From Brachynemurus nebulosus (Eukaryota > Arthropoda > Insecta > Neuroptera > Myrmeleontidae): 64,000 nucleotides of DNA. Positions within the stretch are counted from its first letter, which is position 1, and every line of letters starts with the position of its first letter. The stretch is from contig JAPWDM010000015.1 of the NCBI GenBank assembly GCA_035578155.1, forward strand, positions 13,068,574 to 13,132,573, in the 5' to 3' direction. Shown one piece after another: positions 8,868-20,516 of this stretch. Below the pieces are notes generated by a model. The model saw only the letters and a program-made list of their open reading frames with translations. It ran no database searches and had not been told where the DNA came from. The position numbers were made by a program, and so were the translations under genes.

Positions 8868-9315
8868 CGCCCCAGTGTAGTGACTAGCACTCCCGCTTCG
8901 TAAAATAAAGTACCAAAGATCGAATACACCAACCGACTTCATTTTGTTTTATTTAACTCGGCAATTCCCAGTGTCACCTGTAGGTGACAGACATTTTTAA
9001 TTGTAAACTGTATTAATTTGTTTGTTTAACTTATAGTATAGAGTTGTCACAAGAAAGAAATATAAAGTCATCTATTAGCCTTCTAATGGTGGTAACAGAA
9101 CGTAAAGAGTTAATTATCTTATCGTTGAAAAAAATTAAAAACATCTGTCACCTCCAAATAACTCTGGGAATTGTCGAGTTACATAATATTACTTATTAAT
9201 ATAGGCAATCCACACAACACACATCAATTGTCAAAAATTTATCAGAAACTATCTGCCAAAAATTTAATTAACCACGTACCCCACCAACCAAAATTTGGCC
9301 CGGGCCATTGAAAAC
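8868..9315 (+). repeat. tRNA-headed SINE-like repeat, copy 1, split by a MITE
   Basis: The head contains a polymerase III A-box-like run (GTAGTGACTAGCACTCCCGC) and, about 30 bases on, a B-box-like AGATCGAATAC. The body continues as ACTTCATTTTGTTTTATTTAA, is interrupted by the MITE at 8953-9182, and resumes as ATATAGGCAATCCACAC before ending in CCAAAATTTGGCCCGGGCC near 9306. The same order of blocks, uninterrupted, is found on the minus strand at 38935-39345. A tRNA-derived SINE is the simplest reading; no intact tRNA cloverleaf can be drawn. Confidence 0.6.
8953..9182. mobile_element. piggyBac-type MITE, about 230 bp
   Basis: Terminal inverted repeats of about 50 bp: left CTCGGCAATTCCCAG after TTAA (8953-8956), right CTGGGAATTGTCGAG before TTAC (9179-9182), the latter a one-base variant of the TTAA target that piggyBac elements duplicate. 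A palindrome GTCACCTGTAGGTGAC lies just inside the left end. The same terminus (GGGAATTGGCGAG then TTAA) closes the piggyBac copy at 59541-59544, so this is probably a non-autonomous derivative of that family. There is no coding capacity. Confidence 0.75.
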
Positions 9316-9412
9316 AGCTAGCCGAAGTGAACGAGCTTGAGGGTGGTGGCAATGTTATTTCTGCATAAGGTGGAGAGTGGAGCCAATGTTAATTTTCCAT
9401 AAGGTGGAGGCT

Positions 9413-10904
9413 CTAGAAGCCCCCATAATTACTAACATTCTCTGGATTTGAAACCGTTTCACACTTGGTTCCTGTAAAAGTCCGTTTTTCTTGAGGTATA
9501 TCTCGTATTTGGTTTGTGTTTTGAATTAAATCTTGTTTCATTCTTTTCCATATTTGAAACAATGAACGATCATACATGTTGTCTTTCCACTCGACATCTG
9601 AAACTTGAAAACTTTTTAGTTTGTGTTCTGAAATATAACTTTGTAAAACATTTATTGCAGTCTGTAAGTCATTTAAATCAGTTGCATCGCTCTGAATATT
9701 TGTTGCATTGCTAAAGGACGAAATTTTTGAAAAATCAACTGTATTAGGATCCCACGAGAAAAGACCACATTTACGAAAACCATTTTTAACTATGGGAGGT
9801 GTTAGATAATCTTTCATTGTTTCTTTTAATAAAGATGCAAAGTGAATTTTTTTTAATGTTGGATTTTCAATGTGTTCTATTCTCTATTGATGTACTTTTC
9901 TTTTCCAACCATCTTTCAATGCACGAAAAAACGATACATCCATGAGTTGTATTATGTGTGTGGCGTTTGAAAGTAGTGCTATTAGTATAATTCCATTTTC
10001 TTCACAGAACTTACTTGTATGTAAAGTAAGATGTGACAAATGTCCGTCAACAAACAGAATAATTGGAAGAGTTATATTTTCTCGTATTAGCCATGGATGA
10101 AAAATATTTGTAATAAATTCAAAAAGAAGGGATCCGGTCATCCAGCCACTTTCTGATTTACCAATTCCCCAGTTTTCAAGAATACTCATAGATAATTCAT
10201 ACGGAATTCTTTCATATTTAAAAACTATCAATGGTGGTGCAAACTTACCAACAGCATTTGCAGTTATTAGTGTTGTTAAACATTCGTTTTCATCGGAATT
10301 AATTTGTTGATAAACGTTTTTGTCTCCTTTTACTGCTAGGATTTTATTTCCTTTAGGATTCAAAAAGAAAGCCGTTTCATCTAAATCAAATATTCTCTCA
10401 GGATCTTTAATGATGTGTTTAAAATTATTTTCCGTAAGATACAAATTTATTTCCTCAAACCAGTTTAAAAGCATTTGCTTAGATACCGCTGCCCGACTGC
10501 AAGTAAGATTTTGCGCAATTCTTAATAAAATAGTAGGGTTTCTTCTTAAAAATGCATTTAACCAGGTTCGGCCCGGTCTACCATTCACAAGTGGATTTTT
10601 ACGATTAAGATCCTTTATTAGATCCTGAGCACTGTCTAATACCTCATTCTTACTTTATGGGAAACCTGCTTTACTCATTTTAGTTATCCAGTCCACTATA
10701 AGACTTTCCTCGTCTTTCGTTAAAACAGATTTTGGTCTCATTCGACGATATTCTGGAGTTTTACATTTTGCTTTATAAAGTTATTCGAGGCACTGAGTTA
10801 CGTTTCGCTACTACCGCAACCGGGATTCCTCGATGAACTTCTTGAATGGCTGCTTCCATCTGAGCCTCAGAGTAATTCAACATTTTACCTTTGCTAGGCG
10901 GCAT
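9413..10904 (-). pseudogene. pogo/Tigger-like (CENP-B/jerky-type) DDE transposase, broken
   Basis: The N-terminus begins at 10902-10904 (MPPSKGKMLNYSEAQMEAA), a Psq-type helix-turn-helix, followed by a CENP-B-type DNA-binding region disrupted by stops. The long frame 9884-10588 holds the catalytic core: FDLDETAF (first Asp), ILFVDGHLSHLT (second Asp) and QLMDVSFFRALK (third Asp), the DDD form typical of pogo elements. The C-terminal frame 9413-9817 has the conserved RKCGLFSWDPNTVDF block. The breaks are a stop near 10770, a stop near 10657 and a frameshift near 9885. The right flank has CAGTAGTTGACACCC-type inverted repeats (10987-10999), which could be the terminus. Confidence 0.88.
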
Positions 10905-10950
10905 CTTGGTGATCTAAATAATTACACATTAAAAATTTAATTGCGATTTA

Positions 10951-11126
10951 GTAGTTGACATTAATTGAACTAGTAAATGACAAAGGGTGTCAACTACTGG
11001 ATTCCGACGTCGGATGTAAATTTTAAAATAAGTCACATAAATCTCAAGCAAAGTACAATAAATAACCGTTAAAATATAACAATATTAAGGAATCATTAGT
11101 AGTTGACACTCGTGTCAACTACTGAG
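10951..11126. repeat. Cluster of GTAGTTGACAC inverted repeats
   Basis: GTAGTTGACA at 10951-10960 and GTGTCAACTAC at 10987-10997 are inverted. AGTAGTTGACAC (11101-11112) and GTGTCAACTACT (11115-11126) form a perfect 12-bp inverted repeat with a 2-bp spacer. These are plausible pogo-type terminal sequences joined end to end, possibly from two adjacent copies or from excision of an internal segment. Confidence 0.5.
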
Positions 11127-11139
11127 TCAGCGACTGATA

Positions 11140-11905
11140 TTGTTTTATTGAAATTGTTTGCAATGAAATGATCTAAAATTTATGTCATTTGCTAATTTTT
11201 GATATACCTAACGGTTTTCGTGTAAAAAAATGAAAATAGAAGGCAACGTTAAAATTTAACTATTTTGAGTATACAGGGCTAGTCAAAAGTATGAAAAAGT
11301 CAAAAATCTCAGCGGGAAAGCATTTTTGGGAAAAATGATGAGGACAAAAGTTTCACCATTTGTTACGGCGCATCCGATGATGACCTTCACCTTGACCTCA
11401 AAGTCAAGGTTCAAGGTCATGTCAAGGTCAAGTCCTGTTTTTTATACGGCGACCGCCACTTTTGACCCCGGAAATGGAAAAAGCGGAAAATTCTGAACCC
11501 GAATATGACCTTGATTGTGACCTCAAGGTCAACGATCAGGGTCAATTCAAGGGCAAATGCTTATTTTTACTGCCCAGACGCTAGCTGACATTGAGCATGT
11601 ACTGAAAAAAGTATAGAATTTTACTTTTGATTATTGTTAGAGGGTCTTAGGTGAGTATGAAAACACATGTTGTCGACCTCTAGGGTGGTCGACAAATTGG
11701 GGGGAGGGGGGAAATTTACAGAAAAAGCTGATCGGAAGATCGCTTATATCTTGCTTATTATTGATCGTAGAGTGATAATTTTTTTTTAAATTGTTTGCAA
11801 TGAAATGATCTAAAATTTATGTCATTTGCAAATTTTTGATATACCTAACGGTTTTCGTGTAAAAAAATTAAAATAAAAATAACGGTAAAATTTAAGAATT
11901 TGGGT
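11140..11905 (-). repeat. Interspersed repeat with about 630-bp period, block A
   Basis: One full unit plus the start of a second: the landmark ACCTAACGGTTTTCGTG appears near 11205 and again near 11842, 637 bp apart, with matching flanks. The block is the inverse of block B at 19570-20460. Each unit contains a cluster of TCAAGGTCA motifs (11411-11419, 11422-11430, 11506-11514 as complement, 11523-11531). No coding frame is seen. It may be a satellite dimer or part of a larger element. Confidence 0.8.
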
Positions 11906-12105
11906 ATAGTGAACAAATAATATTTAAATTCCAGCAGTCAGTCTTTATTTAACTATAGCTAAAAGCCTTACACTAAAATCCAAATGGCATAAATAAGTCT
12001 TGTTTATAACAATTTTGTACTATTAAATGTTTTTTAAACCAAGATAATGAGATATGAACAAAGATTTAAGTACTTTCCTCTCACGAAAAATTGTGCTTCA
12101 GTCGT

Positions 12106-15100
12106 TTAGTTAAACTTGTTGCTGCATATAAATTCATAGCACTTACAATATGCGCAGCATGCCACTTCTTTGACACTGCAAGGACATGTTTTGAAGCACT
12201 TTTTACATTTGCAAGGTGGCAACAAGTTCGGTGGTAAGGGTGATTTGTTCATCAACAGTGGGAGAATTCGTTCAGATCCGTCCTTGTAATATCCATAATT
12301 TTCAAGATTTATCGCCTTAATATTAGCTTCCAATGCATTTCCAAATATACGTTTGTGCCCAGGCCCGTAAAACGTGCAATCTAAAGCTATCAGATGTTGC
12401 TGGAATTGATGAAATGTTCCGTAGCGAAGATGGATTGGAAGACACTGTTTGATATCTACTGTCATCACAGGTTTCTCCTATTTTTTTCACAATTTTTAGA
12501 TACAATTTTTCAAATTTTATAAAATCTTCTCCACTAAGCTGATCCAATTACAAATATGTCAGTGTCAGGAGAGTGAATGACTACTGTTGCCGGAGAGTTC
12601 AAACCATTAAGAGCAACTTTAGCATTAAAAAACATTCTCGTGTCTGCTTCTTCGTGGTTACAATTTAACTAACAATTTAAACTTACGATTTAACACTTAA
12701 CACATTTACAGACATAATATCACAGTTTGTCTTTAGTTTGCTGATGGTACCAACGCTAAAACCTTCAGATATAATGAAACGTTTTCCGTTAGGAACTGTG
12801 ACATTGACCAACAAGTATGTAGATACTACCTTTACTAACTGAGTTTTGTTTTCTGGGACACTAAAGAACCGTTGCCATTGTTTCGGCATTTTCGTTTGGA
12901 CACTTTGAATAGTATACTGAAGAGGCTCTTTTATACGGCTTCTTCTTTCTCGTTTACAACTTTTAACAGAACATTTATTGTAAATATCAAATGCTAAGTC
13001 TACCTGAACTACTTCTTCACAGTTAAGAATTTTTAATACTCTTGCCATTATAAAATTTGTATAGTCTTGCACAGTGTCAAAAGTTTTAAAAAGTGATGTG
13101 GGTGTTGAGTTGAGTAAAGCCATGCCATCAATTATGTGAATTTGACTAGGGGATTCAGGAATATTGTCGTATGCACATTTAGTTTCATTTTCGATTTCCT
13201 TTGTTAACAGCGATTTTCCTTAAGAAAACCATCAGAAGTTAATAAAGCTGGTGGATAATTCAAAAGTTCATGCTGCACTAAGTTTTCAATGCTGTACGAT
13301 CTTTGAGCAGCTAAGAGAAAAACAAATGTTAAGTCTTTTGCATCTGGAACAATTTGTGATTTCACTTGAGGGATTTTTTTATTGGTTAGCATAGACGAAA
13401 ATGAGTGTACTTTGTTCCTTGCTATTGGTGAAAATATACTTTTATTTGTGGATACAACTCTTTCTAGTAAAAAGGCTTCATAAAGAGCACGACCTTTACT
13501 TTCAATATTTAAAAGAAATTCACATACCTCTTCACTAGCTTCCAATCCATTTACGACATTCCGCAGATTCTGGTGTCCGTCTGTATCCTGATGAAATACA
13601 TCGTGAGTTTTCATAAATGTAACTATCTTTTGGACATCAAATTCATCTCCCATTATCCTTTTCGTTTCCCCTTCATTATGACAATATTCTTCACTATCCC
13701 CAGTTGGGTCCATAATGGTGCCACAGAACGCAAACATCATATCTATAATAGATGATTTGTTGGGATACAGGAGCAACCATTTTTGAAACGCCTTTCTATT
13801 GGCCGATATGCCTACTACTCCTCTCTGAATTTTAGACGATCGAATGAGAGTTTGTTCCAAAGCATGGTCGGTTGCGACATTGTTGAACTTTCCAGGTCTC
13901 CTTTTTACAGAAAAGTGTCCTTGTAAAAAGGATGTTTTAACTTTGGTGGGTATTTTTTTCATATCTTCTAGGTACAAAACACATCCTCTAATATAGTTAA
14001 TGTGATTGAAAGTACTGTGACTATAGGTAATGTGATTGAAACACTAACATATTAATGTGATTGAAACACATTAATATGATTGAAAGCACAATTTTTTGTA
14101 CTGTTTCCAAATGTAGCAACCAAAGACCTTCTCTGTCAGCACGAATACAATTTAACATTATTTCTACCATGTGGCAGTATTGACTCCAAAATTTGAAAGT
14201 GTCATTATTTTTGCATCGTTCTTCCAAAAAGTACTTAGCTCCTCAAATAGCTCCGTACTTTCCTCAAACAACAGATCATAACATCCTTCAATATCCGAGC
14301 TATTTTTAAATTCTTCTTGTAGCTGGGCAATGAGTGTTATGTGCTTGGTGTACTGTTCATTTTCATGTTTCTCATTTAAAAACATATTTAGTTGAATTCT
14401 CCTTATAGCTTCATACATAAGCTTGTGGGCTCTAACACCCCTGTTATAATGAGTACCCCTTAGTAAAGCCTGAACAGTGTTTTCCCCGTATATGTCTGAT
14501 TCAATGAAAATGTCCGCTATTCCACTTCCATTTAGGTACTGACCCAAAACACAGCCATATTTTAGCTAGATGGAAAGTTCCAATTCTTAAAACAAGATTA
14601 GGAAATTCAATTGACTGGATTTGTATTTTCTTCGCAATTAAATAAATAGCCATGTCACAAGACAGAATTTGATAATCTTGTTGTAACTGATCATTTATAT
14701 TTACAAAATTTTTCATGGCTGTGTACACTGTGTCCAGGTTAGTTGGTGGAGCTGGTATCATGGTACAAAACCCAATGTTTGTTACTGATTGCACTGATGT
14801 GCTTATAGCTTGGTTAAACGGTGTCCAACCAAGACAAACGGGATTTTTTGGTAAAATATTGTCCTCTACCAAAGGATGCTCAAACCGACATAAAATCCAT
14901 AAAAAATCACTTATTTCATACTTATGGCTCTCTTCTGAAGAAATTTCATTTAATTTATTACAGACTTCAGTGGGTGGTTCTGAGAGTGGCACATTAGTTT
15001 GTTGTTGGGCCTGTGGGAGAAATTTCTTGATTTCTTGGCAAGTTAATGATAAATCGTGGTTCGGATCGGCATTAATACTAACTGCACTTATAGGAATAGG

Positions 15101-16306
15101 GTCACGGTCTGAGAATTCTATTACATCCTTATTTGTTTGTTAAACAATCATAGCTGTAATGTGAGTCGTGTTTTTACCGTCCAGACTTTCCATACAAAAA
15201 TCATCATTATCAATCGCCCCATGCACAAATAGTTCTTTTTCTTTCAGTATATTAGACGGAATGGAAACATTACCGTATGTGGTATTGATTAAATTTGCGT
15301 TAGCGATGTTAGTATCAATGTTAATCAGTTGTTTATAACTAACGCAGTGGCCAAGTCTATTTAAAAGAGTTAACAAGTGTTTTGATCTGGTTAAATGATG
15401 TACGGTTTCTGCTAAGGCTACATTTTTAGGGGTGAATTCGTCATTGTTAACAATATGATATAAATCCATGAATATGCACATTAGTTTTCTGTTAGTTTGT
15501 TCAGATAATTTTCGTCCAGGCCTAACTACTTTTTTTAGAAGAGTTTCCCAGGTTTTTGGTATGCGAAAATTGTCCAGCTCTTGTTTAAGGTTCATTTCGT
15601 CACACACAAAACCTTTTAACTTGAAACTACAATCTTTTGTTTCTTTTCTTAACTGATTTATAAAGTCATTAACTGTATCAGACTTTGTCATTCTGATTTG
15701 GTCAACAACATCTTCTATTGGAACGTTAATTTTGAAAACTGATACTGGTTTTGATCTGTCTTTAGGATGTGAAAATAAGATTTTTCCTCCATAATGCTCA
15801 ATTAAAAGTTTTTTGACTATTCTATTGTCGATTATTACATTTGAATTACCATGTATTTCCTGTAGCCGTTGAGTTAAAAATGTCAAAGAAAAACATTGCG
15901 ATTCTAGCTTAGGATCTATTTCAGAAATCAATTGTGTGAATGCCTGATAAACTGATTTACTAATGGTTTTTGTTTGAGATTCATCGCAAAATTTTGAGGT
16001 TCGAAAATATTCCTTTTTACAAAGTTCGTGGTAAAGTACATTTGTAGCGAATATATCATTCACAGTGGAACAGGTACTTAATCTTGTAAAAATACAATCT
16101 TGTTGTAACTTACTAACATCTAAAAGTTTTTGAGCTAAGCCAATTTCAGAAATTCTAAATAAGGTAGACACCTTTTTGTTTGTGACTTGTTGACAAAAAA
16201 TGCATTTAGTTAAGTTAGTTTTAAGAAGTATGCTTCTGGTTAATGGCCCTGTGGTTGCAGGTTCCAGCTCAACATTATTATCAACGTCTCCAGCCGTATT
16301 TTCCAT
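12106..16306 (-). pseudogene. Large transposase-like gene with nuclease (PIN/XPG-like) and CXC domains, Academ-like
   Basis: One 4.2-kb gene in pieces. 15140-16306 (388 aa) has a zinc-ribbon-like CIFCQQ start and the block AETVHHLTRSKHLLTLLNRL. The in-frame TAA at 15140-15142 is followed in the same phase by 14501-14992, with CDMAIYLIAKKIQ and LVLRIGTFHLAKI (RNase H-like core). Next come 14164-14547, 13204-13977 (EQTLIRSSKIQRGVVG), 12683-13123 (VDLAFDIYNKCSVKSCKRERR) and SPDTDIFVI near 12560, a PIN/XPG-type acidic motif. The end is a cysteine cluster (CKCKKCFKTCPCSVKEVACC) typical of CXC domains. A transposase with an XPG-like nuclease and CXC region recalls Academ or KDZ elements; the superfamily is inference. 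Terminal repeats were not defined. Confidence 0.7.
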
Positions 16307-17000
16307 CTTTGAAATACAATGTTGTATATTATTTTCACTTGTATACGAACTATAACAGTTAATACTACAGAATTTAGTCTGTTAGCAGTCTCATCATTTT
16401 TACGTTTTAGAGAGGTTAGTAATTTTTCAAAGCTAGATGGTTTAGGTTTTGCTACTAATGGAGAGTTAGTTCTCTCTTGGCATATGGCACACAAAGTTGA
16501 ATCAAAGCACTTAATCTTATCCGAGATGAGAAAGGCCATCGCACATTCGAACAGGCACAAGATACAAAACTACAATTCAAAAATATAAACACACACTAAC
16601 AAAAAATCACTTTTCTACAATACGTAAATTTCCCTATGTCATTTGTATCACAACCTCCCGCGTACGTGGTTGATGTAAAACTAAAGTCATAAATATGAAA
16701 TACTAACGGTCAAATAAGCAAGTTCGAGAGGGAAAGATAGGTACACTACATTTAAGACCAAAATAATCTTTTTTGTGCAGTTCACCATCTACGTCATAAT
16801 TACCTCATATATTTAAAATTAAGAAAAATCGATGCTTTTATTTGTTGAAAATTTTGCGTGACAGTTCGTGAGTTGTATAATTTTCGTTCAAAAGTGAAAT
16901 GTAAAGTTTATTTTAATTTTATAATTAACAAATATTTATTTGAAAAACCCTGTATGTGTAATAAACATTTTCTTTTTTGACTGAATTTTTCTTTAACACA
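16307..17000. other. Noncoding region between the large transposase and piggyBac copy 1
   Basis: AT-rich sequence, no supported gene. A minus-strand open frame at 16240-16560 could contain an upstream exon or N-terminal extension of the neighbouring transposase gene (it has a CAICQ pair), but no start or splice evidence settles it. Confidence 0.3.
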
Positions 17001-17009
17001 GTAATCGCC

Positions 17010-19206
17010 ATGTCAGACATATATGTCTAACATACGCGATTTGGTAGAAGGCCGCGTCAATCACAGATGTCCGACGCAAACGATACATTTGCAGTATGTT
17101 TCGAAAGCTTGCCCTATCAGGAACAAAACCTGAAAATTTCTTGGCTTACTACAAACAATAAAATGAAATAAACATAGTTATATAATGGTATATTGTTTCA
17201 GTTGAAAAGATACATTTTAATAATTTTTATTTTGATATAATTAATTATATTCATTTATTATGCTATCCAAAACATTCTATGCAAAAAAAGGGCTGTTGTT
17301 CGCAGTCTGAGCAGTACGTTGAAACTTTTTTTCTTTTTTTTCTTGCTGCATCTCGATCTTCTGCTTCTTTTATTTGAGCGTAACATCCAGTGCACATTCT
17401 TCTTATTTTCTTTTTTTCAGCAGTATACATTATTTTTAGCATATGAGTTGAAATTTTTGGTTTTTTAGTTTTGTTCGAGCTTAAGCTAAGCATTTCAGTG
17501 ACCAAATTTTCCCGAAATTGTCTAATTCCTATATTGCTTTTATTATTGATTTTATATATTATATAAGCATTTACTACTGATATTCCAAGAACATATTCTA
17601 TTGCTAACTTCCGGTATCATTTTATTCCTTTTCTTAGAGTAGTTGCATAGGAACCCATTTGATCAGAAATATCTATCCCTGTTTTACCTTTGTTATATTT
17701 ACAAATTGGGAGTGGTTTTTGTTTATTTTTTTGTCGACTTGTGCTAGCAGAATTTGCGTTTATATCCACCATTTCAGGAGCATGTTTTGTTGTCATTACT
17801 CTAACATATCGGGTATCTAGCCAGTTAAGTACTACAATACCATTCTTATCATCTCTCGCCACCATTTCTCCTTTCTTCAATTTTGCGTTCATAACTTCCT
17901 TTGGCATAAACTTCTTATTTGCCCTTACAGTGCCCACAACATGCGTCTTCTGACGAAATTGTCTACGTACAATGTTCTACCTTCATTTAGAAGCCCCTGT
18001 GAAAGATCTTCACATACTTTTGCTGCTAAGCCGTTATTTTTATCATAAATCTCAGATTTTCCAGAATAGATTTTGCTTGCCCACGTATATCCTTCTGAAG
18101 TACATAACTTAAAAAAGTTTAATTCCATACTTATGCGCCTTATTAGGTATATATTGGCGGAAAACAAGCCTGCCTCTCCAAGGAACAAGAGTTTCATCAA
18201 TTACATAATTTTCACCAGGAACAAACACTTTTTTATACCTAGCTTCAAGTAAATCTAACAGCGGTTGAATTTTTGCCAATCTGTCACCAAGAATAGCATT
18301 TTCATTATTTGAAAAATGTAAGTGGCGTAATAATATTTCAAATCTGTTTCGAGACATGATGCTTGGGGCTATGCTATTTTTGTAAATATCTTTGTTCGGC
18401 CAATAAGAAGTTATATTTCCCATTCGCACTAATCCCATCCACATAAAAAGGCCGAAAAACTTTCTTATTTCTTCAGAGTTAGTTGGATGCCATTTATTTA
18501 GACGATTGTGTCGAGATGTTCGAATACGCTGAATTGTTTGTTCAGCATATATATTAGTTTCAGTAACAATGAGATTTATAACCTCTTCATCAAAAAATAA
18601 CATAAATGTATCAAAAGCAGAAATATTTTTTGGCAAATCTAATTGTAAACCAGGTTTTCCTATGAAATCAAAACATTTATGTCTACCTTCATAAGCATTC
18701 CATTGAACATCACTAAACTCATTAAATTCACACTCGAGTATTTCGTCAATTTCAATATTTTCTGTAGTTTCTTCTGACTCTAAATCTTGAAGAAGTTGTT
18801 GAAGATTTTCTCCATCTGCATTCAACGAAGGACAATAATTTGGATCATTTATTGAATCATCTGAACTAGTCTTCGTACTCTTCATCAGATTTGTTTACAT
18901 TTTCAGCAATCTCTTTCAATTCACTTTCGCTTAGAAACTTTCGTTTTGCCATTATTTGTAGATATTTAAAAATTATTATAAATATTATTTATATTTATTT
19001 ATTTTATTTTATTTATAAAGAAATAGTCACAGTAACAAGGTGTTATTCGGTAAATACTACATGTACGACTGATTTCTACACAATGCGTTCAACAACAGGA
19101 ATACTTGTTGTATCTTGTTTGGATGCGTCAGACATATAAGACTGACACTGCTTGTCGAGAAAAAAAGTTTTAATATAGGGCCATGTCAGTCATATATGTC
19201 TGACAT
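17010..19206 (-). mobile_element. piggyBac-like element, copy 1
   Basis: The transposase pseudogene is bracketed by degenerate 24-bp palindromes: two on the left (17010-17033 and 17054-17077) and two on the right (19125-19148 and 19183-19206), all variants of GTCAGACATATATGTCTGAC. TTAA occurs just outside the left outer palindrome (within 16992-16998) and between the right pair (within 19168-19173), so the exact termini are ambiguous. Confidence 0.75.
17263..18952 (-). pseudogene. piggyBac transposase, copy 1, frameshifted
   Basis: The likely start is the ATG at 18950-18952 (MAKRKFLSESELKEIAEN), which is out of phase with the main frame 18109-18885. The core contains FDTFMLFFDEEVINLIV, the first catalytic Asp in YVIDETLVPWRGRL, the second in RTLYVDNFV (frame 17925-18200) and the third in GKTGIDISDQMGSY (frame 17617-17937). 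The tail 17263-17505 is a Cys-rich domain (CTGCYAQ, CSDCEQQPFFCIECF) that in this family binds DNA ends. Several frameshifts separate the frames, but all catalytic acids remain recognisable. Confidence 0.92.
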
Positions 19207-19569
19207 AAAAAATAGTATTTTTCCAGGAATTTTGGCAAAAAAATTTTTTCTTTGATACATTAAGTTTCCTTGATACATTTTTAACTAAATTATCTAACAA
19301 AGTTACCATGGCCTATGTGAAAATTTTTCTGATATTATCGTGGCGATTAACGTGCTAAGTACCTACTCTTTTCAAGCTACTTAAATAATTTATGTTTCAG
19401 TATTTCGATTTCCTAGTTATTATTTATTATCTATTAACAAACAACCAATTAAATATGATTAAATATTTAATTACATCGTTGTTTGTTTATTTAATTTTTA
19501 CGTGAAAATATTTATATTATAGTATTTGTTGACAGAGTGATAAAAATTCCATCATTGTGCACTGTTTTA

Positions 19570-20460
19570 TTTTGGAAAACCGTTAGGTATATCAAAAATT
19601 TGCATATGACATAAATTTTAGATTATTTCATTGCAAACAATTTAAAAAAAATTATCACTTTACGATCAATAATAAGCAAGATATAAGCGATCTCCCGATC
19701 GGCTTTTTCTGCAACTTTCCCCCCTCCGCTCCAAGTTGTCGACCATCTTAGAGGTCGACGACATGCGTTTTCAAACTCACCTAAGACCCTCTAACAATAA
19801 CCAAAAGTAAAATTCTATACTGTTTTCAGTACATACTCAATGTCAGCTAGCGTCTGGGCAGTAAAAATAAGCATTTGCCCTTGAATTGACCCTGATCATT
19901 GACCTTGAGGTCACAATCAAGGTCATATCCGGGTTCAGAATTTTCCGCTCTTTCCATTTCCGAGGTCAAAAGTGGGGGTTGCCTTATAAAAAATCGGACT
20001 TGACCTTGATATGACCTTGAACCTCGACTTTGAGGTCAAGGTGAAGGTCATCATCGGACAAATGGTGAAACTTTTGTTCACATAATTTTTCCCAAAAATG
20101 CTTTCCCGCTGAGATTTTTGACTTTTTCATAATTTTGACTAGCCCTGTATACTCAAAATACTTAAATCTTAACGTTGCCTTCTATTTTCATTTTTTTACA
20201 CGAAAACCGTTAGGTATATCAAAAATTTGCATATGACATAAATTTGAGATTATTTCAGTGCAAACAATTTAAAAAAAATTATCACTCTACGTTCAATAAT
20301 AAGCAAGATATAAGCGATCTTCCGATCGGCTTTTTCTGCAACTTTCCCCTCTCCCCCCCAATTTGTCGACCACCCTAGAGGTCGACGACATGGGTTTTCA
20401 TACTCACCTAAGACCCCCTAACAATAATCAAAAGTCAAATTCTATACCTCTTTCATGCAC
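19570..20460 (+). repeat. Interspersed repeat with about 630-bp period, block B
   Basis: The landmark CCGTTAGGTATATC begins near 19580 and again near 20207, a period of 627 bp, so about 1.4 units are present, inverted relative to block A. Shared sub-blocks include TAAGCAAGATATAAGCGAT, GTCGACCACCCTAGAGG-like segments and a TGACCTTGA/TCAAGGTCA cluster (19900-19908, 19917-19925, 20001-20009, 20012-20020). It is noncoding. Confidence 0.8.
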
Positions 20461-20516
20461 ACTTAATGTCACCTAGCACCTCGTCTATAAGCGATTTAAG
20501 GGGGTGAAACTCACCC

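Noticed and set aside
8868..8940. Possible tRNA gene
   Set aside because: A- and B-box-like runs exist, but no cloverleaf with paired stems can be drawn and a second diverged copy shows it is a dispersed repeat.
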